From Azolla caroliniana (taxonomy: Eukaryota; Polypodiophyta), in the NCBI GenBank assembly GCA_043228905.1, contig JBHGNT010000001.1:12524001-12588000 (forward strand): DNA of 64,000 nucleotides. The letters run 5' to 3'. Under the pieces are notes generated by a model, which was given only the letters and a program-made list of their open reading frames with translations, was not told where the DNA came from and did no database searches. This document shows, one piece after another, positions 1 through 10,721 of the stretch. Numbering within the stretch: the stretch's first letter is position 1; the number at the start of each line of letters is the position of its first letter. Both the position numbers and the translations under genes were made by a program.

Positions 1-486
1 CACCAATTCCGGATACTGCTGAACAAGAGGAACCTTAGGCCATGTCACCAGAAATTACCACTACGGTGAACAACACGGAATGGCGAGCGGAGTTCCCCAC
101 AATACCAGACAACGAAACCGCCGACCAAGAGGAACCCCACCCACCGGAGCATACGCTTACGGCCGACCGCACGGAGGACATTCCAGACCAAGAGGAACCG
201 CAACCCCACTCCCCAGAGCGTACAACGACGGCCAACATCACGGATGAAGTGACGGACGAAACAGAGCCGTGACCTACCGCAAGCCCGCAGACGGCGGAAC
301 CAACCCCCATAGGCCAAGAAGAGCCCGTAGAACCCCGACCGGGTAACCACACAATGACGCACCTACGGGCCCTATGCCGTCCCCGTACACAGACACCGTA
401 GTAGAACCAAACATCAGGGCCATTTTGGAGGAAGATTAAAGGGGTGGGTCCGACGTGCCATGGCACTGTCCCACAAGCGTGCCAGG
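1..486 (+). mobile_element. 3' internal end of a Ty3/gypsy element (G), extra-ORF tail
   Basis: Sequence between an unseen pol and the LTR at 487. An open stretch at 42-272 encodes a proline, glutamate and threonine-rich tail with repeated DQEEP blocks. Further on, the reading near 425-485 ends in a tract (GTVPQAC) that matches the end of the extra ORF of gypsy F at about 55480-55510 on the minus strand (GTVPRAC), immediately before the LTR in both. This suggests G and F belong to related families. Frames are broken between 272 and 425, so it is a relic or a low-constraint region. The 5' part lies outside the window. Confidence 0.55.
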
Positions 487-864
487 TGTTGTCCGCCGGA
501 ATAGTAACCGACAGACAAGAGCGCAGTAATATGGAATAGAATAATATTATAACGCATGTAAACGGTTCACACAGGAAGCGTGAACGGCTAACAGACCCTG
601 CGTATATAAAGGGCAGAAAATCTTTGATAGAGGTAGCGTGTAATTTTGAATGTAAAAGGCGTATCTTAATAGAGTTCTATCTTCTCTGATATCTGTGCAT
701 ATCTGTGGTTAATCTACTGTATGTCTGTAATCCTTAAGAGCGTAGGTGTGAGTAACGGTGTGTGCGCTAGCCCACTGTCTAAGGAGCTCGGTTGTAGCCG
801 TCTCCCTTATACGCTGCTAGGTTACGGGAGGTATCCCACTTAGTATTACGCACAGACGCTAACA
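487..864 (+). repeat. 3' LTR of gypsy element G
   Basis: Starts TGTTGTCC directly after a purine-rich stretch and the conserved GTVP-type tail, and ends GCTAACA. A TATA box (TATATAAAG) lies at about 603-611, the right distance into an LTR for U3/R. The TGTT...AACA ends match those of the gypsy F LTRs. The following TTCAT (865-869) could be half of a target duplication, but the other half is outside the window. Confidence 0.6.
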
Positions 865-1996
865 TTCATTGTCACACAGTCACTTTGAGGTCTAGGTCAA
901 AGGACTGACCATAGACCGTGTTCCTAATTGGTAACACTCTATGTATTCACCCTCAAGCTCGACAATGTAGGCAACATGAGACCAAGATCCGATGCGAATT
1001 GCTCGAGCTTGTCTACTCCTAAGGCCTTCGTAAATATGTCAGCAACTTGGAGGTGTGTGTTGATATGTTGGAGATCGATTTCTCCGACTTGTACGCGCTC
1101 GCGGATGAAGTGGTAATGCACTTCGATGTGTTTAGTCCGCGCGTGAAATACGGGGTTGCACGCCTAGTAGATACTACTCATGTTGTCGTAGTACATGTGT
1201 ATTGGATCTTTGATGGGAACGCCCAGATCCTTCAGTACGCGCTTAAGCCAAACGGCTTCACATGCGATGACCGCCGCACCCTTGTATTCGGCTTCTGTGC
1301 TCGATAGTGTGACTGTCGGTTGTTTCTTGCTGCTCTAGGAGATCGCTCCGCTATCGAGGAAGAAGACAAATCCGGATGTGGATCGTCTATCTGCTTTGTA
1401 TCCTGTCCATTCCGCATCTGTGTACCCTTCGAGTTGAACACTCGTATTCGACTTATATAAGATGTTGTGATCCATTGTCGTACTGACATACCGTAGTATC
1501 CTCTTAGCACAATCGAGATGAAGGTTACACGGATTCTGCATGAATTGGCTAAGTAGGGCGACCGAATAACTTAGGTTGGGTTGCGTAATGGTGAGATAGA
1601 TCAAGCTACTGATCAGTTGGCGATACTGAGTCGGTTCAAACTCAGCCGTGCCGGAACTAGCATCAATCTTGATATTGCGATCAAGAAGGGTAGTCATAGG
1701 TTTGCACTCTGTCATTCCGAATTTGTGCAGTACGTTGAGGACGTAGTGCCGTTGTGAGATCATTATCCCGACTGGTGTCCGAATTACTTCAATACCTAGG
1801 AAGTAATGAAGTTCGTGCAGGTCTTTCATTTTGAATCTGCCGGAAAGAAGTGATTTAACTTTGTTAATCTCAGCGAGATCCTTTCCTCCGATGACCAAAT
1901 CATCCATGTACAAGATGATGATTATCGGGCTATCCGACTCGTTTCGGATGTACAGGGAAGTGTCGGATTTTGACATCTGAAATCCGACTTGATGAA
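865..1996 (-). pseudogene. Copia A, 3' part: RT C-terminal end and RNase H (decayed)
   Basis: Minus-strand Ty1/copia pol. The reading 1335-1976 contains the RT active-site motif YMDDLV and the following connection region, then YTDAEW and DRRSTSGFVF of RNase H. The last RNase H helix (HYHFIRERVQ, DIFTKAL) is read at 939-1121 in another frame, so frameshifts separate the two. The region 865-940 leads into CCCTCAAGCTC, a polypurine tract on the minus strand that copies B and D also have next to their LTR; the 3' LTR itself has been lost or replaced by gypsy G. The other half of copia A continues at 7625, beyond the Copia-1 insertion. Confidence 0.85.
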
Positions 1997-2001
1997 GATA
2001 T
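1997..2001. repeat. Target-site duplication of Copia-1 (left copy GATAT)
   Basis: GATAT here and at 7620-7624 flank the LTR ends exactly. The related copia B carries the uninterrupted site (GATGAAGATATTGTG at 44690-44705), which confirms that these five bases were duplicated on insertion. Confidence 0.93.
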
Positions 2002-2753
2002 TGTTGGGATTTCGGTCCCTCCGGATGGGATGTCCGGAGATGAATGACGGCAAGCCCGGTTGCGGTTACGGAGCCGGATGACGAAGACCCTGGCTACGGA
2101 GCCGGATGTTGAAGACCCCGGCTACGGAGCCCGATGATGAATACCCCGGCTACGGAGCCGGATGACGAAGACCCTGGCTACGGTGCCGGATGATGAAGAC
2201 CCCGGCTACGGAGCCAGATGATGAATACCCCGGCTACGGAGCCGGATGCTGAAGACCCCGGTTACGGAGCCGGATGACGAATGTACCCGGAGGGAGATCC
2301 GGATGCGGGGACATATTTGTGAATATGTTTGCCAAGAGCCCTTGAGGCTATATTTGTAAATAGCCCGAAAGTCATATGTGTATAAATATGACCTAGGGCA
2401 AACAGTTTATGTTGTTGCTCATTTTTCTGTTTTCACTCAGAGGGAGCGAAGTGAGAGCAGCCGCTAGAGAGAGAAACGAAGAGGTCGACGCCTCTGTGTA
2501 ATACCGCCGCCTGTGGCGAGGACAGCGAGCTCAAGGTCGTCGCCTTGCAGCTCGCCATTGTATATTCCAGTGTATAGTGATAGTTGGATTCGTGCACTCC
2601 CGTGGTTTTTCCCGTTTAGGGTTTTCCACGTTATACCCTGTGTATTCGTCTCTCTGTGTCTTTGTCTTTTTTTTCCCATTTTCTGCTGCATTGATCCGTG
2701 TTGTCTCGGTTGTGGCCGAGAGGCGAAAGATTTGATAGCGTCAAACCCTTACA
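2002..2753 (+). repeat. 5' LTR of Copia-1
   Basis: Begins TGTTGGGATTTC and ends CCCTTACA. U3 holds eight 28-bp repeats (2067-2290). The TATA box TATAAATA is at 2381-2388, so transcription should start near 2410. The R/U5 part carries GTGGTTTTTCCCG followed by GGGTTTTCCACG, a block that also occurs in the LTR of copia C (11408-11440). Confidence 0.95.
2067..2290 (+). repeat. 8 x 28-bp tandem repeat in U3 of Copia-1
   Basis: Eight head-to-tail copies of a 28-bp unit beginning TACGGAGCCGGATG, exact in period (8 x 28 = 224 bp). Units follow a three-unit pattern: types ending in CCCTGGC, GAAGACCCCGGC and GAATACCCCGGC appear as copies 1-3 and again as 4-6, an 84-bp higher-order repeat. The same array is at 6933-7156 in the 3' LTR. 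Its place upstream of the TATA box fits U3 enhancer repeats (inference). Confidence 0.93.
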
Positions 2754-2756
2754 AAC

Positions 2757-2768
2757 TGGTATCAGAGC
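2757..2768 (+). other. Primer-binding site of Copia-1 (tRNA-iMet)
   Basis: TGGTATCAGAGC, three bases after the 5' LTR, is complementary to the 3' end of plant initiator-Met tRNA, the standard primer of plant copia elements. Confidence 0.95.
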
Positions 2769-2783
2769 ACGGTAACACAGAAA

Positions 2784-5700
2784 ATGGAAGGCGGCGGTAG
2801 TGGGCCTCCGGGCATGATGGTGTTGAACTCACAGAACTACGCCGACTGGAAGATAAAGATGGAAGACCTCCTCATCGTCCGAGACCTGTACGAACCGATC
2901 GACAATGCCGAGATACCCAAGGGGGTAATAGAGTCGGAGTGGAAGCTCCTGAACCGGAAAGCCGTAGCGACGATCCGGCAATATGTAGATGTAAGTGTTC
3001 TGCAACATGTGGCGAACGACACCAACGCATATGAGATGTGGAAGAAGCTGTCGGGCCTCTACGAGAGGAAGAATGCGTTGAACCGGACCTCCCTGATGAG
3101 GAAGATAGTGAACCTCAAGTACCGGGACGGCGAGAATATGGTGGAACACGTGAGCACGTTCATGGGATTCGTGAACCAGCTTGCGGCGATCAAGTTCCCG
3201 TTGGAGGATGCAATGCAAGCCATCATTCTGATGTGTACATTGCCGGAAAGCTGGGAGAACTTGGTGGTGACACTCAGCACCTCCTGCACGGAAGATAACT
3301 TGTCCCTACAAATGGTAAAGACAAGTATTTTGAACGAAGAAGCGCGTCGGAGAGATAAAGAACCGGCCTCCGACTCGAAGGCGCTGCTTACCGAATCGGA
3401 ACGGGGAAGACAATGGAACCGGAGTCCGCAAAGACGGGAGAAGTCGGGGACCCGGTCGCAGTCAAGAGGAAGGCCCACATGCTTCCACTGTGGGAAGCCG
3501 GGGCACTTCCGGAAGAATTGTCGGCATTACCGAAAGGACAACGGAGCCGACGACACCGATTCGAAGAAGTCACCGGAGAGAAACGGTGCATACCGGGGAG
3601 CCACGGACCGGAGAGGTCCGGATCGGCGAGGGCAGGACCGGAAAGGAACGACGGCACTCGCGGCAAGTGAAGAAGAGATAATGCTCATTACCGAAGAGAG
3701 GGAGCTGAACCTTGCCGGTGAAGAGATGACCTGGGTGGTCGATTCCGGAGCGTCGTTCCGCCTGACCCCGGAGAAGAAATACTTCTCATCCTACACAGCC
3801 GGTGAGCACGGCTGTGTCCGGATGGGAAATGAAGGCACATGCCGGATTGCCGGCATAGGAGACGTGTGGCTGATGACATCAACCGGATGCAAGATGCTGC
3901 TGAAGGATGTGCGACATGTTCCGGAGGTCCGATTGAACCTGATTTCGGCCAGGAGGCTAGACGATGAAGGCTACACGGGCAGCATCCGGAACGGTGTCAT
4001 GAAGTTCAGCAAAGGGAGCCTGATAGTGGCTCGGGCCCGGAAGGTCAACACACTGTACCTGATGAATTCCCGGCTATGTCCGGAGGAGCTGAACGTGGCA
4101 GCCGACACTGCCGGTGAGTTGTGGCACAAGAGACTGTGCCACATGAGTGAGAAGGGGATGAAGAGGCTTGCAGAAGACAACCTTATTCCGGTGAAGCATG
4201 TGCACCTGGAGAAGTGCACCGACTGCCTGGCCGGTAAGCAAAACCGGACCTCCTTCCACTCAAGGCCACCGACGAGACGTAGTGTACCATTGGAGTTGGT
4301 GCACACTGATGTGTGTCAGGTAGAAACGAAGTCACATGGCGGAGCCCAATACTTCGTAACATTCATAGATGACCATAGCCGGAAGTTGTGGACGGCACCG
4401 TTGAAGACAAAGGACCAAGTATTGTCCGTCTTCAAAGAACTCCACGCGAGAGTGGAAAGGGAATCCGGCAAGAAGCTGAAAGCGATACGAGCGGATAACG
4501 GAGGGGAATACCGGGGGCAGTTCCAGGAGTACTGTCGCTCGAAGGGAATCCGGCTCGAGTTTACTGTGCCGAAGACGCCGGAACTGAACGGGCTAGCCGA
4601 GAGGATGAACCGGACCATAATGGAGAGGGTCCAGAGTATGCTGGCGCATGCGAAATTACCCAAGGGATTTTGGGCTGAGGCAATGTCGACGGCGACGTAT
4701 GTGATAAATAGATCACCCTCAGTACCTTTGGACGGAGACACGCCGCAGAAAGTGTGGAACGGTAAGGAAGTGTCCTACCGGCATCTGAAGGTGTTCGGGT
4801 GTCTCGCATACGTGCATGTGGCAAAGGACCGGAGAGGAAAGTTAGATCCAAAGACCCGGCCATGCATATTCCTCGGTTACGGCGACGACGAGTTCGGCTA
4901 CCGAGTATGGGACCCGGTCGACAAGAAGATATTCAGGAGTCGAGATATCATCTTCATGGAGGACAAGACACTCGCCGACTGGGAGTCGGAGAAGAAGATG
5001 AAGAGCTCCAAGTCGACCGGTGAGGATAAACTCTACGAGGAGCAGTCCCGACCGGCAAGGGACCGGTTAGCACTCGAGGATCCGGCCGAAGACGGTGAAG
5101 AAACAGAACCGGCCGAGGAAGATGAAACTGATACCGGAACCGGCCCCGATCCCGAAATGGATTCGGATGAAGAGGAAACGGAGCAGCCGGTTACCGAAGC
5201 TCCGGAACGGAGATATCCTCTAAGAGAGAGAAGGGCCCCCCGGAGATTTCCCGAACCAGAGCACGTGCTGCTAACCGACGAGGGGGAGCCGGAGAGCTTT
5301 GAAGAAGCAAAGCATGACACCCAGAGCCGCAGGTGGTTGAGTGCCATGCAGGACGAGATGGATTCCCTGCATGAGAACCACACATATGAACTTGTGGAGT
5401 TGCCAAAAGGAAAGCGGGCACTACGAAACAAGTGGGTGTTCAAGCTGAAACCGGGAGATGCCGGAAACCCCCCGAGATACAAAGCCAGGATCGTGGTGAA
5501 GGGGTTCCAGCAAAAGAAGGGCGTCGATTTCGACGAGATATTTGCCCCGGTAGTGAAGATGACCTCCATCCGGACGGTGCTGAGCATAGCGGCAAGCATG
5601 GACCTCGAGGTAGAACAGATGGACGTGAAGACGGCATTCCTTCACAGTGACCTCGAAGAAGAGATCTACATGCAGCAACCGGAAGGATTCGAGAAGAAAG

Positions 5701-6857
5701 GGAAGGAGCACCTGGTATGCCGGTTGAAGAAGAGTCTTTACGGACTGAAGCAGGCTCCCCGGCAATGGTACCGGAAGTTCGACTCCTTCATGACCGACGA
5801 AGGGTACCACAAAACGCAGTCCGATCACTGCGTGTTTGTGAAGAAGTTCGAAGGAGGAGACTCTCTAATACTCCTCCTGTACGTGGACGACATGTTGATC
5901 GTCGGACGGGACCAGGGCAAGATACGGATGCTGAAGAAAGCACTTCACCGAACCTTCTCAATGAAGGACCTGGGTCCGGCGAGGCAAATACTAGGGATGC
6001 ACATCATCCGAGACCGGAAGAAGAAGCAGTTGTGGCTGTCACGGGAGAAGTACGTAACAAAGGTGCTTCACCGGTTCAACATGTCGGAAGCAAGACCGGT
6101 CGGATCAACTCTCCCGGCAAACTGCAAGTTGTCCAGCAAGCAAAGCCCCAAGACAAAGGCTGAGAAAGAGGACATGATGAAAGTACCATATGCCTCTGCC
6201 ATCGGAAGCTTGATGTACGCAATGGTGTGTACAAGACCGGACATAGGATACGCAGTCGGAGTGGTGAGCCGGTACATGAGCAATCCCGGCAAGGAGCACT
6301 GGAACGCGGTCAAGTGGATACTCCGATACCTGAAGGGCACGGCAAACGTGTGCCTCCGATTCGGCTCCGGTAAGCCCGAACTCGACGGCTTTACCGATTC
6401 GGATATGTCGGCTGATGTAGATACCAGCCGGTCCACATCAGGGTATGTGATGACGTATGCAGGGGGAGCTGTTTCGTGGCAGTCGAGGCTGCAGAAGACG
6501 GTTGCGTTGTCAACCACGGAGGCGGAGTACATGGCGGCTGTTGAAGCCGGCAAGGAAATGATATGGATGAAGGACTTCATTAGAGAGCTCGGTATCCGGC
6601 AGGAGGAGTACCGACTCTACTGCGACAGTCAGAGTGCCATCCACCTTGCGAAGAACGCGGCCTATCACTCCCGGACGAAGCACATCCAGCGAAGATATCA
6701 CTGGATCCGGGAAAGGATAGAAGACCAGGAGTTCGTGCTGACGAAGATCCACACGGACGAGAACGGCTCAGATATGCTGACCAAAGTGCTCACACCCGAC
6801 AAGCTGGAAGCATGCCGGAAGAGGATCGGATTGGAGAGACATCCCATGCCGAAGTGA
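2784..6857 (+). CDS. Copia-1 gag-pol polyprotein (1357 aa, intact)
   Basis: Single uninterrupted frame starting at the first ATG after the primer site. Domains in order: gag (about 10-195); CCHC zinc knuckle C233-C236-H241-C246; aspartic protease DSGAS at 320-324; integrase zinc finger H448/H453/C478/C481; integrase core D509, D571 and E606; reverse transcriptase with YVDD at 1033-1036; RNase H with E1246 in TTEAEY and D1281 in YCDSQ. The spacing between the second D and E is 34 residues, one fewer than in Copia-2. An acidic linker (about 740-820) joins integrase to RT. The stop overlaps the polypurine tract. All key residues are present, so the product could be active in cytoplasmic particles and nuclear integration. 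Most likely an autonomous element; expression cannot be judged here. Confidence 0.96.
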   Translation: MEGGGSGPPGMMVLNSQNYADWKIKMEDLLIVRDLYEPIDNAEIPKGVIESEWKLLNRKAVATIRQYVDVSVLQHVANDTNAYEMWKKLSGLYERKNALNRTSLMRKIVNLKYRDGENMVEHVSTFMGFVNQLAAIKFPLEDAMQAIILMCTLPESWENLVVTLSTSCTEDNLSLQMVKTSILNEEARRRDKEPASDSKALLTESERGRQWNRSPQRREKSGTRSQSRGRPTCFHCGKPGHFRKNCRHYRKDNGADDTDSKKSPERNGAYRGATDRRGPDRRGQDRKGTTALAASEEEIMLITEERELNLAGEEMTWVVDSGASFRLTPEKKYFSSYTAGEHGCVRMGNEGTCRIAGIGDVWLMTSTGCKMLLKDVRHVPEVRLNLISARRLDDEGYTGSIRNGVMKFSKGSLIVARARKVNTLYLMNSRLCPEELNVAADTAGELWHKRLCHMSEKGMKRLAEDNLIPVKHVHLEKCTDCLAGKQNRTSFHSRPPTRRSVPLELVHTDVCQVETKSHGGAQYFVTFIDDHSRKLWTAPLKTKDQVLSVFKELHARVERESGKKLKAIRADNGGEYRGQFQEYCRSKGIRLEFTVPKTPELNGLAERMNRTIMERVQSMLAHAKLPKGFWAEAMSTATYVINRSPSVPLDGDTPQKVWNGKEVSYRHLKVFGCLAYVHVAKDRRGKLDPKTRPCIFLGYGDDEFGYRVWDPVDKKIFRSRDIIFMEDKTLADWESEKKMKSSKSTGEDKLYEEQSRPARDRLALEDPAEDGEETEPAEEDETDTGTGPDPEMDSDEEETEQPVTEAPERRYPLRERRAPRRFPEPEHVLLTDEGEPESFEEAKHDTQSRRWLSAMQDEMDSLHENHTYELVELPKGKRALRNKWVFKLKPGDAGNPPRYKARIVVKGFQQKKGVDFDEIFAPVVKMTSIRTVLSIAASMDLEVEQMDVKTAFLHSDLEEEIYMQQPEGFEKKGKEHLVCRLKKSLYGLKQAPRQWYRKFDSFMTDEGYHKTQSDHCVFVKKFEGGDSLILLLYVDDMLIVGRDQGKIRMLKKALHRTFSMKDLGPARQILGMHIIRDRKKKQLWLSREKYVTKVLHRFNMSEARPVGSTLPANCKLSSKQSPKTKAEKEDMMKVPYASAIGSLMYAMVCTRPDIGYAVGVVSRYMSNPGKEHWNAVKWILRYLKGTANVCLRFGSGKPELDGFTDSDMSADVDTSRSTSGYVMTYAGGAVSWQSRLQKTVALSTTEAEYMAAVEAGKEMIWMKDFIRELGIRQEEYRLYCDSQSAIHLAKNAAYHSRTKHIQRRYHWIRERIEDQEFVLTKIHTDENGSDMLTKVLTPDKLEACRKRIGLERHPMPK

Positions 6858-6866
6858 AGGGGGAGT
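6851..6866 (+). other. Polypurine tract of Copia-1
   Basis: GAAGTGAAGGGGGAGT immediately before the 3' LTR; primer for plus-strand DNA synthesis. It contains the TGA stop of gag-pol. Confidence 0.85.
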
Positions 6867-6867
6867 T

Positions 6868-7619
6868 TGTTGGGATTTCAGTCCCTCCGGATGGGATGTC
6901 CGGAGATGAATGACGGCAAGCCTGGTTGCGGTTACGGAGCCGGATGACGAAGACCCTGGCTACGGAGCCGGATGATGAAGACCCCGGCTACGGAGCCGGA
7001 TGATGAATACCCCGGCTACGGAGCCGGATGACGAAGACCCTGGCTACGGTGCCGGATGATGAAGACCCCGGCTACGAAGCCGGATGATGAATACCCCGGC
7101 TATGGAGCCGGATGCTGAAGACCCCGGTTACGGAGCCGGATGACGAATGTACCCGGAGGGAGATCCGGATGCGGGGACATATTTGTGAATATGTTTGCCA
7201 AGAGCCCTTGAGGCTATATTTGTAAATAGCCCGAAAGTCATATGTGTATAAATATGACTTAGGGCAAACAGTTTATGTTGTTGCTCATTTTTCTGTTTTC
7301 ACTCAGAGGGAGCGAAGTGAGAGCAGCCGCTAGAGAGAGAAACGAAGAGGTCGACGCCTCTGTGTAATACCGCCGCCTGTGGCGAGGACAGCGAGCTCAA
7401 GGTCGTCGCCTTGCAGCTCGCCATTGTATATTCCAGTGTATAGTGATAGTTGGAGTCGTGCACTCCCGTGGTTTTTCCCGTTTAGGGTTTTCCACGTTAT
7501 ACCCTGTGTATTCGTCTCTCTGTGTCTTTGTCTTTTTTTTCCCATTTTCTGCTGCATTGATCCGTGTTGTCTCGGTTGTGGCCGAGAGGCGAAAGATTTG
7601 ATAGCGTCAAACCCTTACA
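6868..7619 (+). repeat. 3' LTR of Copia-1
   Basis: 752 bp, same length as the 5' LTR, with the 28-bp array at 6933-7156. About nine single-base differences from the 5' copy are visible, among them G/A near 6880, C/T in the first repeat lead-in and C/T close to the TATA box. It is followed directly by the second GATAT. Confidence 0.95.
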
Positions 7620-7624
7620 GATAT

Positions 7625-10529
7625 TGCGTGATCTTTGAATGCCAAGCACGCGGTGCTTGTTTGAGGCCGTAAAGTGTCTTCTTGAGTCGTCATATAGCAT
7701 GCGGATGTTTACGCAATTCGAATCTAGGTGGTTGTATCATATACACTTCTTCTTCTAGCTCTCCTTGGAGGAAGCCATTTTTCACGTCCGTCTGGTGGAG
7801 GTGCCACCCTTTCGTTGCGGCGAGTGCAATTACGGATCGTACTGTGGTCATCTTTGCCACCGGCGCAAAGGTCTCTTCGTAGGTTTCTGGCTCCCGTGCT
7901 GACGCTACCTTCATCATGAAGGCGTAATGATACGCTAAGTACTCGTCATAGCTATAGCAGTTTACGGGGTTCTTCTCACACGTAGATGGGTGTGGCTTGT
8001 CATTTGCGGACTCTAGAGGTTTCTTCACGCCGTCCGTGTGAATGTCAAGGCCTTCGAACTCACTGTCAAGGTCAAAATGATCTTCGTATTCCTACATTTT
8101 TGCCTTGCCTTTTTCTAGCTTCGAACTTGGCCGAAATGTGCTTTTATCACTTGGGGGCTCTTGCGATCCACTCAGCCATGTCGTAGTTGGGTTGTCTTTG
8201 AACATCTGCATGAGCCGATCCTCTGCTTCTATTCTTATTTCGGTGTCATCCGCAACGAGCGGAGTCGAAGTATACTTTGGTGCGTACCAAGATGCGGACT
8301 CGTCGAAGACTACATCTCAACTTATGCGAACTTTTCGGGTAGATGGGTTGTAGCATTTGTACCCCTTTTGTTCGAGCGAGTATCCCACAAGGATACATTT
8401 CTCCGACTTTGGATCGAGCTTTTGCCGCGTATCGCCGGGAATGTGTACATAGGTGATTGTGCCAAAAATGTGGACATGCGATAAGTTTGGCTTCTTCCCG
8501 AAAAACTTCTCATGCGGAGTTATGTCGTGTACTCCTGAGGTTGTGCACATGTTCATGAGGTATACGGCCATATTTGCTGCTTTTGCCCAATATGATTTCA
8601 GCAACTTCTTCTCATTCATCATAACTTGCGCGACTTCGACTATGTACCTATTTTTCCGCTTTGCAACACTATTTTGCTGAGGCGTATGTCGGCACGAGAA
8701 CTCTCGTCGGATTCCTTCTTTTTGGAGATACTTCGTGAACTCATACGAAAAGTATTCTTTACCTCCGTCTGATCGAAGGCAGCGTACATGACGGCCCGTA
8801 GCTTTTTCTACTTCGACTTTGAACTTTTGGAAGTGTCTGAACACTTCACTCTTCTGTCTCATCGGGTAGATCCAGGTGTTCTTGGAGAAGTCGTCGATGA
8901 ACATGACATAATAATGGCATCTGCCAAAAGGTAGCCGTTTGGGCTGGTCCCCACACATCTGAATGTATTACATCCAGGATCCCTTTGCTCACATTCTGCT
9001 CCTTAGAGAATGGGTGATGGTGTTGCTTTCCGAATTGGCATGCTTCGCACACGCTCGTGATCTCCTTTGCCGTAAAGTTCGGAAGTCCAATTACGACTCC
9101 TTTCGTCTGCATGTTCTGAAGCTTCTGGAGATTAATGTGGCCGATCCTCTTGTGCCACAATTTCAAGTCAGTTTCGACTTTCTAGCCCTTTGCGTACACG
9201 GCCGACTTTACCTCGCTTGAGTCAAGGATGAACATACGGCCTTCACGACAGCCGTAGGCTACGATTCGATTGCCTTTTTCGATAAAACAACCGTCATTGT
9301 TAAATCGTACTTGCATTCCCTGTTCGACAATCTCACCTACAGAGATCAGGTTCTTTGTGATTGTTGGGACATGCAAGACGTTCTTGAGGTAAGTTTGGTC
9401 CCCGTCATTTCCGAATGGGACATTCTCAATATGATGTATTGAATGAGCCGTGTCATCGCGAGTCTCAACATATCCGGGCCGATCGGGTTTACGCAGTTCT
9501 CAGAACCAATCTTCATGAGACGTCATATGGTTGGACGCACCTGAGTCAACAAACCATACACTATTTGAGGCGGAGGCACTAGTTGAAGCTTGTGCGGACA
9601 TTGAGTGTGCTTTATGCCTCATTACGAACATTCCACCACGATCGCCGTAGTTAGAATTTGTTGTGTAGTTCGTGAGTTGTCGGCCTGCCTCACGTTTCTT
9701 CTTCTGGCACTCTTCTTCGTAGTGGTCGGGTTTTCCGCAGTACCCACAGTTGCTTGGTCCGGCATTATGACTCCCCCTTCTGCCAAGCTCTTTGGGCCCG
9801 TTCCTGTCCGCTTGCCACTGGTGGGAGTTACGACCTTTATTCCGCCGATCATTATGGCCTTGTCCGAAACGACCTCTGTTTCCACAAATGAAATCTCTTC
9901 TATTATCCGACTAGGAGTAGAGCAAATGAAGATCTGCTACGTTGCTGCTCTGTCAGGCGTGATTCTCTTCGACCAACAATATCGATTGAAGGTTGAAGGA
10001 GGGAGGGTTCTCCCTTGCAAGAATGGCTGATCTAATCGTGCCAAAACGCAGTGCTAAGCCTCCAAGGCATATCTACACCAGTTCTTCATCATCAACAATG
10101 ATGTTGATCGATCCGAGGGCATCACATAGTTCCTTGATCTTCAAAGCATAGATTGATATTGACATGTCCCTCTGTTGGATGCTATTAAGCTCCTGACGAA
10201 GCTGGAGCTTGCGTGCGGCCGTGTTGGTTGCGAAAATCATTTTGAGATTTTCCCACGCTTGCTTCGGCGTTTTTGCCTCTCGAATGTAGCCAAGCATATG
10301 ATCATGAACGCATGATGCAAGGCAATACAACACACGGCTTGCGGCTTGCCCTATGCTCCCAAGCGGGATAGTCGGCGTGTGTTGGGTAGGGTTGTGATTC
10401 GTGAGCTCCTTCGATGTAGCTCTAGTAGCCTTGTTCGACAAGGTATTGATGCATCTTGTATTCCCAAGATGCAAAGTTCGTTCTGTCGAGCTTCTCCATA
10501 GGAAGAGCGCTTCCCATCTTAGTGTTCAT
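7625..10529 (-). pseudogene. Copia A, 5' part: gag, protease, integrase and start of RT (decayed)
   Basis: Minus-strand copia pol that resumes after the Copia-1 insertion. Gag starts at ATG 10529 (GSALPMEKLD) and reads to 10073 with a TAG and a frameshift near 10362. A CCHC knuckle (CGYCGKPDHYEEEC) lies near 9740, protease DSGAS near 9545, the integrase zinc finger at 8846-9166 (LWHKRIGH, CEACQFGK) and the integrase core at 8317-8958 (FIDDFSKNTW, LRSDGGKEY). RT reads at 7690-8028 (FAPVAKMTTVRS, HQTDVKNGF) but lacks about 70 residues just upstream of that motif compared with copia B. Several frameshifts and stops make it non-functional. Confidence 0.9.
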
Positions 10530-10617
10530 GGTGATTTCTTCTTCTGTTGATTAGCTGGTTATGTTGATCGTCGGCGTGCAGCACAACACAATCGAATAGG
10601 TGTGATCAGACAACCAC

Positions 10618-10631
10618 ACGCTATAATACCA
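10618..10631 (-). other. Eroded primer-binding site of copia A
   Basis: The minus strand reads TGGTATTATAGC next to the 5' LTR, two mismatches from the TGGTATCAGAGC of intact copies. Confidence 0.7.
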
Positions 10632-10681
10632 TGTTAAGAAATGAAGTCTGTGGTGATTGCAATGCAGCGGAAGATGAGAGA

Positions 10682-10721
<40 letters not shown>

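Larger units (their letters stand above)
2002..7619 (+). mobile_element. Copia-1: complete, intact Ty1/copia retrotransposon
   Basis: A 5618-bp element with two 752-bp LTRs (2002-2753, 6868-7619), initiator-Met primer site, one uninterrupted gag-pol frame (2784-6857), polypurine tract and a perfect GATAT target duplication. It is inserted in the RT region of copia A in the opposite direction. By eye the LTRs differ at about nine positions (about 1.2 percent), nearly all C/T or G/A changes, pointing to a recent insertion. Gag style and domain order (PR-IN-RT-RH) resemble Tork/Tnt1-type copia elements; the lineage is an inference. The coding part is GC-rich and crowded with CCGG, unlike the AT-rich surroundings. 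Confidence 0.96.
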
